A program made the translations under genes and the position numbers. From an uncultured Prevotella sp. (GTDB lineage Bacteria > Bacteroidota > Bacteroidia > Bacteroidales > Bacteroidaceae), in contig CAKQSF010000005.1 in assembly GCA_934272845.1 (NCBI GenBank), positions 61,408 to 125,407 on the forward strand: a DNA stretch of 64,000 bases, in the 5' to 3' direction. Positions within the stretch are counted from its first letter, which is position 1, and every line of letters starts with the position of its first letter. Under the pieces are notes generated by a model. The model saw nothing but the letters and a program-made list of their open reading frames with translations, did not search any database and was not told the origin of the DNA. Below, in pieces: positions 15,456 to 24,925 of the stretch.

Positions 15456-18400
15456 TTACTTTACGTATTTCTTGCTGTCACTGATTACAATGCCCTTATA
15501 GTCCTTGCTTACGCGCTGACCAGAGATGTTGTAGAGAGCATTGCTCTTTGACTTTGACTTAGCATCAACGTCGTGCTTATTGTTGGCGACAACATTCTCA
15601 ACACCTGTTGGGTCTGCCACAATATAAATCTTGCCCTTGGTATAGAGGTCTGTAGTGTCCCACTTCAGTCCTTCGGCAGGAACCTTTGGGAGTATGGTAG
15701 TGAACTCACCCGTAACAGTGGTAGGTGCAGTAGCGAAGACGGTGAACGCAGCACCTGCCTCAAGGTCCTTAACGTTAGCCATGTCGAACTCAAGCGTTGC
15801 ACCGTTAGCAATGGTGAGTGTAGAACTGAGGGCAAGGTTGTTTTGGCTACATACTCCCTCATTGTTATAGAGAGGTATACGCAATGTTGAACCTGTCTCA
15901 AAGGATACAGCCTTCTTAATTGTCAGTTTTGTGTTATACAACACAGTGTCACCGGCTTCAATTGTACCACCGCTCTTAACAGTAACGGCTCCTGCAATGG
16001 AACCCTTGCCTTTGAGCGTAGCACCATTTTTGACAGTTACTGCGCCTGTGCCACTGTTTGTTCCGTCAATGATAAGCGCACCACCGTTAACCACTGTCGT
16101 TCCGCTATATACGTTGTTGCCAGTCAGTCTCCAATAGCCTGTACCTACCTTCTCGATACTTACGGTACCAGCATGTGAAAGGTCGGTAGCATAGTTATTA
16201 ATGACGCCATTAAACGTTTCATCGGTATTTGCTCCGCCAACAGTCCATGAGCACTCAAAGCCTTTGGTCTTCTTACTTGAACCTATGATGTATGTGCCTT
16301 TATCGCCTGATATACCACCAACAACATTGGATGCGATTGTAGTCCACGCAGACATACACGCCTTGCCCTTAAGAGTTACCACGAGGTTAGGACTGTTCCA
16401 CTGTGATTGGTGCATGAAGAGCGAATAAGTGCCTGATGAAGGAACGCCATTAGCAATGACACGTCCCTTAAAGTTTGGCATATTTGTGTTAACATAGAAA
16501 CGCAGATAAGGTATAATCATCTCCAAACTGCCCTCGCCTGTCACATCGCTCTTGAAATATCCGTGCGTAGGAGCATAGAACTTTGAAGTAGTTCCATCGT
16601 TAACCTGTATTGGGAACAAGTAAGTTTGGTAGTCTTCATTCCCACATACAAACTTCATTGCACCACCGTTCATTACAACCTTATGGCTACTGCCCGCGAA
16701 GACCTTACAACCTTTCTCTATGTCTGTAAATGACAGCGTGCCACCGTTGAGCACTGTCTCGCCAGTGTACTTGAAGAAGTTGGCGGCATCTTCTATGGCG
16801 AGCGTGCCCTTACCGTCGAGTGTCAAGCCTCCGTCGCCCTCAAATGAGCCATTCTCTGTTATGGTAGCAGAACTGTTGGCTATATTCAGCGTTGTCTGCT
16901 GCATCAGTTTCGCGCTGCGGTCGGTAGTTACAGAACCACCAGTGTAACGGTATGTGCCACCGTCCCATACCCAGTTGGCAGGGAAATTGAGCGATGCACC
17001 GATGGCAGAAGGCTGCCCGCCATTGGCGAGAGAATTGAACTCAAGCACACCATCGTGCAGCACTGTTGCGCCTTTGTACGTATTCTTACTATTGAGAATG
17101 AGCGTGCCCATATTGCCTTTGTTTATGCTTGCATCGTCACCACCAATAATACCGTTCAGCGTCAGCGTGCCCGCACCATTCACTACTACAGCCTTTGGTG
17201 CCATCTCGCCTGCAATACTGAGTGTCTTTGTACCACTAGTGTTCAGCAACACGTTATTGCCATCAACGTAGGCCTTGCCTTCTTTCCATGCTGTTGTTGT
17301 GTAGTTCCATGCTGTTTGCGCATTGCCAAGGGTTACATCTGGCTGGAAGGTATCAATGTCTACTATGCCCTGTTCTATTTGGCGTGTAGTAAATGTGCCT
17401 GTAGCATAGTCAGAACGCACTTCCTCTCCATTATGCTTAGCGAAGGCAAAGGCGCGCACCTCATACTGAGTGCCTGGCTCCAGGCCCTCTATGGTGCATG
17501 AAGTAGCATTTGCCTCTGTGCGTACTGCTTCCTTCCAAGTGCCGTCCGCCTGCTTTATCTCTACGCCAAAGCCCTCCTCGGCGTATGTGTAGTCGCGCCA
17601 TGTGAGTGCAAAAGTCGTTGTTGTGGCATTACTGAGTTGCAGCGTAATAGGCTGGCGCAGGAAGAACTGGCGATCAGATGCCGTTATAGAGTTGATGTAG
17701 TTCTCTATGTTAAGGTATCCGTTAGCGGCAAGAACGGTAGCGTCGTCCTTGTTAGGGTCGGTGCCATTGGCAATCTCCCAAGCGTCAGGCATACCGTCGC
17801 CGTCGGTGTCTTTCACAGTCTCTCCTTTCCACCATGCCCATGTATCTGGTGCACCGATAGGCAGACTCGTCTCGTAGGTGATAATCTTTCCCTGCTTACC
17901 GTATGACATTACCTCGTCGACCATATAGCAGTCAGACTGGTCACGGTATGGCAGGCTGGCGCCTACGGTAGGTATATTCTTCTCAAGCAGTTCGTTGCCA
18001 GGATAGAGGTCGAGCGTAGGATAGTCGTAAGGTTTGTCCACACGTGTGGCGGCACTATAGTCGGTAACGAGGTCTGGGTCGAATACGCCATCCATATTTT
18101 TATCCTGCCAGTTGTCATCGCCATAGCAGTGGAAGTCTGCGTTAGCACCACCAAAGCAGTTGCCGCCCTTCGCCGGACCGTTAATGAAGAGGTTTGACTC
18201 GATGTTCACGTAAGAAGAGCCCTGCGAGTCACCTCCCATGATGTAACAACCGTTCTGCCAGTTGTAGACCACGTTGTTGGCATACTGGTTTATGCCCTTA
18301 ATTTTATTGTTACGAGTAGAGTTGTCGCAGTAGAAGTTACGGTAGAGAGTGATATAGTCTGCCTGCATAAGTCCTCCCGCAGAGTGCGACAGCAGTCCCT

Positions 18401-18959
18401 GACCGAAGATACAGTTCTGTAGCGTTATGTTGCCAAGGGCGCCCTTGCCGTCAGGGTTTATAGAGAACGTCTCATCAAGACCCCATGAGAAAGAGCAGTG
18501 GTCGAAAATCATATTGGTACCGTTAGCGATGCCGGCACAGTCCTTACCGCTATCGCCTCCGTGGCCCATGCGTACACGAAGGTAACGGCAGATGATGTTG
18601 TTTGCGCCAGAGAATGACACACCGTTGCCATACACCGTGACGCCCTCACCAGGCGCAGTCTGTCCTGCTACGTAGAGATTGCTGGAGAAAATTATTCGAC
18701 TTTTGATTTTAATGACGCCTGATACGTCGAACACTACGATACGATTGCTCTTAGACACAGCGTCGCGCAGTGAGCCAGTGCCACTATCGTTAAGATTAGT
18801 AACATGATAAACTGTTGGCGCAGAAGATGCGCGCGCTCCCTTAGCAAAGCGTCCCCAGCCTGCCGCGTCGGGGAAAGCCAATTGGTCAGCAGCGGAAACA
18901 TAGGTAGTCCCAAGCATGCCTGCCGCTACAAGAGCAAGAAAATTCTTTTTTGAAATCAT
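15456..18959 (-). CDS. Large secreted pectate lyase-like protein (PL1) with Fn3 and autotransporter-type beta-strand repeats
   Basis: The 1167-residue protein has a signal peptide ending near TTYVSAADQ. Residues about 25-400 resemble PL1 pectate lyases: parallel beta-helix segments NRIVVFDVSGVIKIKSR and MIFDHCSFSWGLDETFS are typical. A calcium-type loop DTDGDGMPDAWEIANGTDP follows (about 385-405), then a fibronectin-III domain (about 440-530). Residues about 540-1080 are glycine/threonine-rich repeats of the autotransporter-associated beta-strand type (LNGGTLSFTD, VVNGGALIIDG, VKNGATLKGKG). The end reads LYNISGQRVSKDYKGIVIS, a C-terminal segment common in secreted Prevotella proteins. It probably cuts polygalacturonan outside the cell. 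Exact substrate and the anchoring mode are inferred. Confidence 0.83.
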   Translation of the reverse strand: MISKKNFLALVAAGMLGTTYVSAADQLAFPDAAGWGRFAKGARASSAPTVYHVTNLNDSGTGSLRDAVSKSNRIVVFDVSGVIKIKSRIIFSSNLYVAGQTAPGEGVTVYGNGVSFSGANNIICRYLRVRMGHGGDSGKDCAGIANGTNMIFDHCSFSWGLDETFSINPDGKGALGNITLQNCIFGQGLLSHSAGGLMQADYITLYRNFYCDNSTRNNKIKGINQYANNVVYNWQNGCYIMGGDSQGSSYVNIESNLFINGPAKGGNCFGGANADFHCYGDDNWQDKNMDGVFDPDLVTDYSAATRVDKPYDYPTLDLYPGNELLEKNIPTVGASLPYRDQSDCYMVDEVMSYGKQGKIITYETSLPIGAPDTWAWWKGETVKDTDGDGMPDAWEIANGTDPNKDDATVLAANGYLNIENYINSITASDRQFFLRQPITLQLSNATTTTFALTWRDYTYAEEGFGVEIKQADGTWKEAVRTEANATSCTIEGLEPGTQYEVRAFAFAKHNGEEVRSDYATGTFTTRQIEQGIVDIDTFQPDVTLGNAQTAWNYTTTAWKEGKAYVDGNNVLLNTSGTKTLSIAGEMAPKAVVVNGAGTLTLNGIIGGDDASINKGNMGTLILNSKNTYKGATVLHDGVLEFNSLANGGQPSAIGASLNFPANWVWDGGTYRYTGGSVTTDRSAKLMQQTTLNIANSSATITENGSFEGDGGLTLDGKGTLAIEDAANFFKYTGETVLNGGTLSFTDIEKGCKVFAGSSHKVVMNGGAMKFVCGNEDYQTYLFPIQVNDGTTSKFYAPTHGYFKSDVTGEGSLEMIIPYLRFYVNTNMPNFKGRVIANGVPSSGTYSLFMHQSQWNSPNLVVTLKGKACMSAWTTIASNVVGGISGDKGTYIIGSSKKTKGFECSWTVGGANTDETFNGVINNYATDLSHAGTVSIEKVGTGYWRLTGNNVYSGTTVVNGGALIIDGTNSGTGAVTVKNGATLKGKGSIAGAVTVKSGGTIEAGDTVLYNTKLTIKKAVSFETGSTLRIPLYNNEGVCSQNNLALSSTLTIANGATLEFDMANVKDLEAGAAFTVFATAPTTVTGEFTTILPKVPAEGLKWDTTDLYTKGKIYIVADPTGVENVVANNKHDVDAKSKSKSNALYNISGQRVSKDYKGIVISDSKKYVK

Positions 18960-19146
18960 TGTTAGGTTTTGTTTTAGACTGTAGTAACGGTATATTCATG
19001 CACCTTTTCTCGTCATGGCAAAGACAAAATAATCTTCACTTTGTTCATTCTGCTTAACGAAAACGGTCTGTGTTGTCACCGCGGTCAGTTCTTTTCTATA
19101 TGTTAGTCAGTTGTAGGCGTAAGTGCAATATGCACCATACAATATG

Positions 19147-19177
19147 CAAAATTAAGAATAAATAAGCAAAAGGCAAA
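19147..19177 (-). promoter_or_regulatory. Promoter of the pectate lyase gene
   Basis: On the minus strand TTTG (19177-19174), 19 bp and TAATTTTG (19154-19147) fit the consensus. It leaves a leader of about 180 nt. The rest of the 18960-19302 gap shows nothing I recognise. Confidence 0.55.
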
Positions 19178-19249
19178 ATGTTTTACACCTTTTTTATAAC
19201 ATACTTCTATTTTTTCCTTATTGTAATGCGATGATTGGGAAAGAATTAT

Positions 19250-19257
19250 TACCTTTG
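19250..19257 (+). promoter_or_regulatory. -7 box of the rpoN promoter
   Basis: TACCTTTG lies 45 bases before the rpoN start; an upstream TTG is off the ideal spacing. It is divergent from the pectate lyase promoter. Confidence 0.5.
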
Positions 19258-19302
19258 TGCCACGCATCATATGCGGTGTAATGTAAAGTAAATCTTAATA
19301 CG

Positions 19303-20820
19303 ATGGCACAGGAACTCATACAGACACAGGAACAACAGCAACAACTTCTGCAACAGCAGCGTCTTACAGCGCAGCAGGTTATGGTAGTGCGTATGCTCGA
19401 AATGCCGTTGGCCCAGTTGGAACAAAACGTGCAAACTGAAATGGATGAGAACCCTGCACTGGAAGGAGAGACGCCCGATAGCGATAATATTGAGAACGCT
19501 ATGGGGCCAGATGATGCCATGGACGATAACAGTGATGCCACATTTGAGGAACAGGAGGAGCGTAAGGAGCGCGAAGACGAACTGGACACGGCACTCGACA
19601 GCATAGACAAGGACGACAGACTGGAAAACTCTAACTACGAGAGAGCAAACAATAACGACCCCGATGCAGACCAAGAGGAGCGTGTTTATGGTGACACAGA
19701 GTCCTTCTACGACAAACTGCATGACCAGATGCACGAGCAGACGCTGACGGAAAGGCAAGAGATAATAATGGAATATCTCATTGGTTCACTCGACAACGAC
19801 GGACTCTTGCGCAAGGATATCTCGTCATTATGCGATGAAATAGCCATAAAGGAATATCTTGACGTTAGCGAGGAAGAGATAGAACAGTGTCTCACCATAC
19901 TGCAATCCTTTGACCCCGCAGGCATAGGAGCACAGTCACTGCAGCAATGCCTACTGATACAGATACTGAGAAAGAAGCCGTCTTACATCACCAACCTCAT
20001 GCACCGCGTCATAAATGAGTGCTACACTGACTTTGAACGCAAACATTGGAAGAAGATAACGGAACGCCTCAATATAAGCGACGAAACTGCCGAGGAGGTG
20101 TTTAATGCAATAAAGAAACTTAATCCACGACCTGGTGCTGCACTGGGCGAGACAATGGGAAGGAGCGTTCAGCAGGTAACGCCTGACTTTATCATTGACA
20201 CTGACGATGAGGGCAACGTAACGTTCAGACTCAATCAGGGCAAAATGCCGGAACTATACGTTTCAAAAGAGTTCACGGACATGATTGACGCATACCAAAA
20301 GAACCCTAAGTCCATGAACCGAAGCGATAAGGAAGCCTTGCTCTATATGCAACAAAAGGTAACGCGTGCCAAGTCATACATTGATGCAATAAAACAGAGG
20401 CAGGCCACTATGATTGCCACAATGAGAAGCATCATATCCCTACAAAAACCTTTCCTCTTAAGCGGAGATGACGAAGACCTGAAGCCAATGATACTAAAAG
20501 ACGTGGCTCAACGCGCTGGCGTCGACATTTCAACAGTGTCAAGGGTATGTAATTCTAAATACGCCGAAACCCCATGGGGCATCATTTCACTTAAGTCATT
20601 CTTCTCTGACGGATACGACACGGGGCAGGGCGAAGCGGTATCAACAAGGATAATTAAGAACGTACTACGCGAGATAGTTGACAACGAGGACAAGAAGAAA
20701 CCGCTGTCAGACATCAAACTGGCTGCGGAGATGAAGAAAAAGGGCTACCCTATAGCCCGACGTACGGTGGCAAAATACCGTGAGCAACTCGGCATACCAC
20801 AGTCAAACATGAGAAAATAA
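19303..20820 (+). CDS. rpoN: RNA polymerase sigma-54 factor
   Basis: The 505-residue protein has all three sigma-54 regions. Region I is glutamine-rich (QTQEQQQQLLQQQRLTAQQ, then VRMLEMPLAQLEQNV). An acidic region II follows (about 50-135). Region III binds core and DNA and ends in the RpoN box RRTVAKYREQLGIP near the C-terminus; an HTH segment DVAQRAGVDISTVSRVCNSK reads the -12 element. It needs AAA+ activators, none of which is in this window. It heads a co-directional run with the PAP2-like, purE, ispG, pyrE and SRPBCC genes. Confidence 0.96.
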   Translation: MAQELIQTQEQQQQLLQQQRLTAQQVMVVRMLEMPLAQLEQNVQTEMDENPALEGETPDSDNIENAMGPDDAMDDNSDATFEEQEERKEREDELDTALDSIDKDDRLENSNYERANNNDPDADQEERVYGDTESFYDKLHDQMHEQTLTERQEIIMEYLIGSLDNDGLLRKDISSLCDEIAIKEYLDVSEEEIEQCLTILQSFDPAGIGAQSLQQCLLIQILRKKPSYITNLMHRVINECYTDFERKHWKKITERLNISDETAEEVFNAIKKLNPRPGAALGETMGRSVQQVTPDFIIDTDDEGNVTFRLNQGKMPELYVSKEFTDMIDAYQKNPKSMNRSDKEALLYMQQKVTRAKSYIDAIKQRQATMIATMRSIISLQKPFLLSGDDEDLKPMILKDVAQRAGVDISTVSRVCNSKYAETPWGIISLKSFFSDGYDTGQGEAVSTRIIKNVLREIVDNEDKKKPLSDIKLAAEMKKKGYPIARRTVAKYREQLGIPQSNMRK

Positions 20821-20841
20821 AAAAGCAAACAACACAATACA

Positions 20842-21498
20842 ATGCCCAATCGTCACGAAATAAGCAAGAAGGCAGCCAATGAACAACGCAGGATGATATT
20901 GCTCATGGCACGTTACATAAGCATCATCTTTACACCACTCTATCTCCCTATGATGGGACTTGTGGCACTCTTCCTGTTTACATATCTCAGCATGATGCCC
21001 TTGGCATACAAGGTCTTCGTACTGTTAACTGCATATTGCTTCACTATCCTGTTCCCTACAACACTGATACATCTATATCGCAAGTATCAAGGATGGTCAC
21101 TGCTGAAACTCATTTCACGCGAAGGGCGAATGGTTCCTTATGCCATATCTATCGTATCATACCTGGCATGCTTCTATACCATGAACGCCATGCACTTCCC
21201 ACACTTTATGAGTAGCATAGTGATGGCAGCGATAATGGTACAGATAATATGTGCGGTGATAAACAACTGGTGGAAGATTTCAGCCCACACCGCAGCGATA
21301 GGAGGTACTACTGGTGCGGTGTTAGCATTCTCACTAATACTGGGTTTCAACCCTTTGTGGTGGTTCTGCATACTCATTCTCCTCGCTGGTGTGGTAGGGA
21401 CGGGTCGTATGCTTTTACGCCTACACTCCTTAGGAGAGATTGTCGGTGGCTACCTCGTCGGACTTTTCGCTGCGGCTGTTACGGTGTTAATGGTGTAA
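20842..21498 (+). CDS. PAP2-superfamily-like inner-membrane protein
   Basis: The 218 residues form about six membrane segments. ISAHTAAIGGTTGAVLAF and GRMLLRLHSLGEIVGGYLVG resemble the second and third motifs of the PAP2 phosphatase family (PSGH and SRxxxxxHxxxD). The first motif (KxxxxxxRP) is not evident, and the last Asp is Glu. It may therefore be a lipid-phosphate phosphatase with altered residues or a non-enzymatic relative. It lies 21 bases after rpoN and is probably cotranscribed. Confidence 0.6.
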   Translation: MPNRHEISKKAANEQRRMILLMARYISIIFTPLYLPMMGLVALFLFTYLSMMPLAYKVFVLLTAYCFTILFPTTLIHLYRKYQGWSLLKLISREGRMVPYAISIVSYLACFYTMNAMHFPHFMSSIVMAAIMVQIICAVINNWWKISAHTAAIGGTTGAVLAFSLILGFNPLWWFCILILLAGVVGTGRMLLRLHSLGEIVGGYLVGLFAAAVTVLMV

Positions 21499-21516
21499 GA
21501 TAATGCATAATTAAGC

Positions 21517-21661
21517 GTTGCAACCAAACAACCAAACAACCAAACAACTAAACAACTAAACGATCAAACCACCAAACAACTAAACAATCAAACAACTAAA
21601 CGACTCAACTACAAAACAACAAAACCACCAAACAACAAAACGACTCAACTACAAAACAACA
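21517..21661. repeat. AAACAACC/AAACGACT tandem repeat tract
   Basis: Roughly 145 bases of 8-9-base words (CCAAACAAC, TAAACAACT, CAAAACAAC) lie directly before purE. It is the A/C-rich arm of the family seen also at 22173-22312, 24505-24921, 41999-42103, 42800-42940 and 53921-53990. Confidence 0.8.
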
Positions 21662-21666
21662 AATAT

Positions 21667-22173
21667 ATGACTCCAATAGTAAGCATTATTATGGGCAGCA
21701 CAAGCGACATGCCCGTAATGGAAAAAGCAATGAAATTTCTTGACGAACAGAAGATACCTTTCGAGGTCAATGCTCTGTCAGCGCACCGCACGCCAGATGC
21801 GGTAGAAAAGTTTGCACGCTCTGCTGAAAGCCGTGGCATTCGTGTCATCATAGCAGCAGCAGGTATGGCAGCAGCACTGCCTGGAGTTATCGCAGCAAGC
21901 ACTGCCCTCCCTGTCATCGGTGTGCCTATCAAGGGTATGCTCGACGGACTCGATGCCATGCTCTCTATCATACAGATGCCTCCTGGCATACCTGTCGCTA
22001 CCGTTGGCGTTAATGGCGCAATGAATGCTGCCATCCTTGCCATGGAGATGCTCGCACTAACTGATAAGGACATTGCCGCACGCCTAAAGGAATATAAGGC
22101 TGGTCTCGGTGCGAAGATTGAGAAGGCTAACAAGGAACTGGCAGAGGTGAAATTTGAGTATAAGTGTAATTAG
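21667..22173 (+). CDS. purE: 5-(carboxyamino)imidazole ribonucleotide mutase
   Basis: The enzyme moves CO2 within N5-CAIR to give CAIR in purine synthesis. The 168 residues show the class I PurE signatures: IIMGSTSDMPVMEKA, VNALSAHRTPDAVEKF (catalytic His), AAAGMAAALPGVIA and VPIKGMLDGLDAMLSIIQMP. The length is normal for stand-alone PurE. It begins five bases after an A/C-rich repeat tract. No other pur gene is in the window. Confidence 0.96.
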   Translation: MTPIVSIIMGSTSDMPVMEKAMKFLDEQKIPFEVNALSAHRTPDAVEKFARSAESRGIRVIIAAAGMAAALPGVIAASTALPVIGVPIKGMLDGLDAMLSIIQMPPGIPVATVGVNGAMNAAILAMEMLALTDKDIAARLKEYKAGLGAKIEKANKELAEVKFEYKCN

Positions 22174-22312
22174 TTGGTTGGGGCGTTTAATTGATTGGTT
22201 GTTTGCTTGATAGTTAATAGATGTTGGTATCAGTATTAACTAAACCGCCAAACAACTAAACCACTAAACCACCAAACAACTAAACCACCAAACAACCAAA
22301 TCACCAAACAAC
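22173..22312. repeat. G/T-rich then A/C-rich repeat block between purE and ispG
   Basis: A GTTGGTTGGGG/TTGATTGGTTG arm is followed after a short unique core by ACTAAACCGCCAAACAAC words. The two arms are roughly complementary. Confidence 0.65.
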
Positions 22313-22313
22313 C

Positions 22314-23717
22314 ATGCAAAGACGTAAAACTACAACCACTACTGTTGGCAACATCGGCATAGGCGGCGACAACCCCATCCGCATACAGTCGATGACCACT
22401 ACAAATACCAACGACACCGAAGCGTGCGTGGCACAAGCCAAACGCATCATCGATGCCGGAGGAGAACTCGTCAGACTTACCACTCAGGGTAGCCGTGAGG
22501 CTAAGAACATGGAGAACATCTCTGCCACACTGAAGGCTGAAGGCTATATGCAACCACTCGTGGCTGACGTTCACTTCAACGCTAACGTGGCTGACGTAGC
22601 GGCTCTCTACTGTGAGAAGGTGCGCGTGAATCCTGGCAACTATGTTGACCCCGCACGCACATTCCGCAAGTTAGAATACACTGATGAGGAATATGCCGCA
22701 GAACTAAAGAAGATAGAAGAACGCTTCGTGCCGTTCCTAAATATATGTAAGGAGCACCACACCGCCATAAGAATTGGCGTAAACCACGGCTCGCTCTCCG
22801 ACCGTATCATGTCACGTTATGGTGACACGCCTGAAGGCATCGTAGAGTCGTGCATGGAGTTCCTTCGCATATGCAAGAAAGAACAGTTTAACAATGTGGT
22901 GCTATCCATAAAGGCGTCAAACACCGTAGTCATGGTAACGTCAGTGCGACTGCTTGTCAAGGCGATGGATGCGGAGGATATGCACTATCCACTACACCTC
23001 GGAGTAACAGAGGCTGGTGAAGGCGAAGACGGGCGCATCAAGTCTGCCGTAGGTATTGGCGCACTGCTGACCGAAGGCATTGGCGATACCATTCGCGTAT
23101 CGCTCTCTGAGGAGCCAGAATGCGAGATACCAGTGGCACGTAAGTTAGTAAACTTTATTCCGGAATGTGCCGAAAAACGTGAGCATGCCGACATCAACGC
23201 TGACGGTACGCTGACGCTTTCTTTTGCCGAAAACAACATGGAAGACCTGCAACTGAAGGCTGCCATGACCGCTGGCGCACTGCTGATAGATCGTCACGCT
23301 ACTGACCTTATTATAAATAATGAGGGCTGTGGCACCGCGGAAGAGTTGCAATCACTTGCCGACTCTATCCTTCAGGCAGCACGAGTGCGTTTTACTAAGA
23401 CAGAATATATCTCTTGTCCTGGTTGCGGCAGAACGCTCTACGACCTACAAGGCACCATTGCTCGCATCAAAGCGGCTGTTAAGGCTGCCGCAGAGACTGA
23501 CAAACGTTTCTCTACCTTGAAGATAGGCATCATGGGTTGCATAGTGAACGGTCCTGGCGAGATGGCTGATGCTGACTACGGTTACGTTGGCGCAGGCCCT
23601 AACCGCATCTCTCTTTACAAGGGAAAGACGTGCGTTGAGAAGGCTATACCTGAGGAACATGCAGTAGAGAGGCTGCTGAAGTTTATTAAGGAGGATTTAA
23701 CCCCCTCTCTGTCCTAA
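22314..23717 (+). CDS. ispG: (E)-4-hydroxy-3-methylbut-2-enyl-diphosphate synthase
   Basis: IspG converts methylerythritol cyclodiphosphate to HMBPP in the MEP route of isoprenoid synthesis, using a [4Fe-4S] cluster. The TIM-barrel part begins IGIGGDNPIRIQSMTTTNTND and includes RIGVNHGSLSDRIMSRYGD. The cluster cysteines are in SCPGCGRTLYDL and GIMGCIVNGPGE. At 467 residues it is longer than E. coli IspG (372) but shorter than the form with a large insert common in Bacteroidetes; only about 85 residues separate the barrel from the cluster domain. The last residues (DLTPSLS) are encoded by a GC-rich palindromic repeat that supplies the stop. The function is well supported. Confidence 0.93.
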   Translation: MQRRKTTTTTVGNIGIGGDNPIRIQSMTTTNTNDTEACVAQAKRIIDAGGELVRLTTQGSREAKNMENISATLKAEGYMQPLVADVHFNANVADVAALYCEKVRVNPGNYVDPARTFRKLEYTDEEYAAELKKIEERFVPFLNICKEHHTAIRIGVNHGSLSDRIMSRYGDTPEGIVESCMEFLRICKKEQFNNVVLSIKASNTVVMVTSVRLLVKAMDAEDMHYPLHLGVTEAGEGEDGRIKSAVGIGALLTEGIGDTIRVSLSEEPECEIPVARKLVNFIPECAEKREHADINADGTLTLSFAENNMEDLQLKAAMTAGALLIDRHATDLIINNEGCGTAEELQSLADSILQAARVRFTKTEYISCPGCGRTLYDLQGTIARIKAAVKAAAETDKRFSTLKIGIMGCIVNGPGEMADADYGYVGAGPNRISLYKGKTCVEKAIPEEHAVERLLKFIKEDLTPSLS

Positions 23718-23876
23718 CGGACATCTCTCCCCCAGGGGAGAGAAAAAGATACTCCATATAGTTGTAAAGCGAACGAATAGATAAAATAATTATTAACCAT
23801 TTATAAACCCAACACCCCATTCTTTTTCTCTCCCTTGGGGGAGAGATGCCCATAGGGCAGAGAGGGGGTATTTCAT
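23701..23876. repeat. GC-rich palindromic element (CCCTCTCTGTCC...GGGGGAGAGA)
   Basis: ACCCCCTCTCTGTCC and CTCTCCCCCAGGGGAGAG on the left mirror CTCTCCCTTGGGGGAGAG and GGCAGAGAGGGGGT on the right, around about 75 AT-rich bases. It can fold as two small hairpins inside a large one. Related elements are at 43263-43460 and 57900-58100. Confidence 0.8.
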
Positions 23877-23879
23877 ATT

Positions 23880-24512
23880 ATGACAGTACAAGAAGCATTC
23901 GCAGAAAAACTGCTTGCCGTAAAGGCTATTAAGTTACAGCCAAACGACCCATTCACATGGGCATCAGGCTGGAAGTCACCAATCTATACCGACAACCGCA
24001 AGACGTTGGCTTATCCAGAACTCCGTTCTTTCGTAAAGCAGGAATTGGTACACCTCGTTCACACTGAGTTCCCAGAGGCTACTGCCGTTGCTGGTGTTGC
24101 TACAGGTGCCATAGCACAGGGTGCACTCGTTGCCGATGAGTTACTGTTGCCTTACTGCTATGTTCGTCCGAAACCAAAAGACCACGGCATGGGCAACCAG
24201 ATAGAGGGCACCATACCTGAGGGGGCGAAGGTAGTGGTAATAGAAGACCTCATCTCTACTGGCGGCTCATCACTGAAGGCTGTTGACGCTCTGCGCAAGG
24301 CAGGCTTTGAGGTTGTGGGCATGGTAGCAAGTTACACCTACGGCTTCCCTGTTGCAGAGGAGGCTTTCAAGGCTGCCAACGTGCGCCTCGTAACACTCTC
24401 TGACTATGAGCACACCACTGCCATTGCCGCTAAGACAGGATATATTAAGGAGGAAGATCTCGAGGTGCTTGCCGAGTGGCGCAAGGCTCCTGAGAAGTGG
24501 ATGGTAGATTAG
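23880..24512 (+). CDS. pyrE: Orotate phosphoribosyltransferase
   Basis: PyrE joins orotate to PRPP to give orotidine monophosphate in pyrimidine synthesis. The 210-residue protein has the PRPP-binding motif VVVIEDLISTGGSSLKAVD, the substrate segment FTWASGWKSPIYTDNRKT and the flexible-loop segment RPKPKDHGMGNQIEG. The length is normal. The last codons and stop (GTA GAT TAG) are also the first unit of the 16-bp tandem array that follows, so the array may have grown from the gene's end. Confidence 0.96.
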   Translation: MTVQEAFAEKLLAVKAIKLQPNDPFTWASGWKSPIYTDNRKTLAYPELRSFVKQELVHLVHTEFPEATAVAGVATGAIAQGALVADELLLPYCYVRPKPKDHGMGNQIEGTIPEGAKVVVIEDLISTGGSSLKAVDALRKAGFEVVGMVASYTYGFPVAEEAFKAANVRLVTLSDYEHTTAIAAKTGYIKEEDLEVLAEWRKAPEKWMVD

Positions 24513-24921
24513 TGGTTTAGTAGATTAGTGGTTTGATAGATTAGTGGTTTGGTAGATTAGTGGTTTGGTAGATTAGTGGTTTGGTAGATTAGTGGTTTGG
24601 TAGATTAGTGGTTTGATAGATTAGTGGTTTAGTAGATTAGTGGTTTGGTAGATTAGTGGTTTGGTAGATTAGTGGTTTGATAGATTAGTGGTTTGGTGGT
24701 TAGTTTCTATGCCACCAGTATAAACCAAACGACTAAACAACTAAACAACCAAACAACCAAACAACCAAACAACCAAACAACCAAACAACCAAACGACCAA
24801 ACAACCAAACGACCAAACAACCAAACAACCAAACGACTAAACGACCAAACAACCAAACAACCAAACGACTAAACGACCAAACAACCAAACGACTAATCTA
24901 CCAAACAACCAAACGACAATA
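24505..24921. repeat. 16-bp TAGATTAGTGGTTTGG array followed by AAACAACC array
   Basis: About twelve copies of a 16-bp unit (24505-24700) start inside the pyrE stop region. After a short core (TTTCTATGCCACCAGTATAAACC) come about 195 bases of AAACAACCA/AAACGACTA words. The G/T-rich and A/C-rich arms are largely complementary. The whole 413-base gap is repeat; no gene is visible. Confidence 0.9.
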
Positions 24922-24925
24922 AAAC

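Noticed and set aside
24505-24921. CRISPR array
   Set aside because: Units are 8-16 bp with no unique spacers of constant length, and no cas gene is near.
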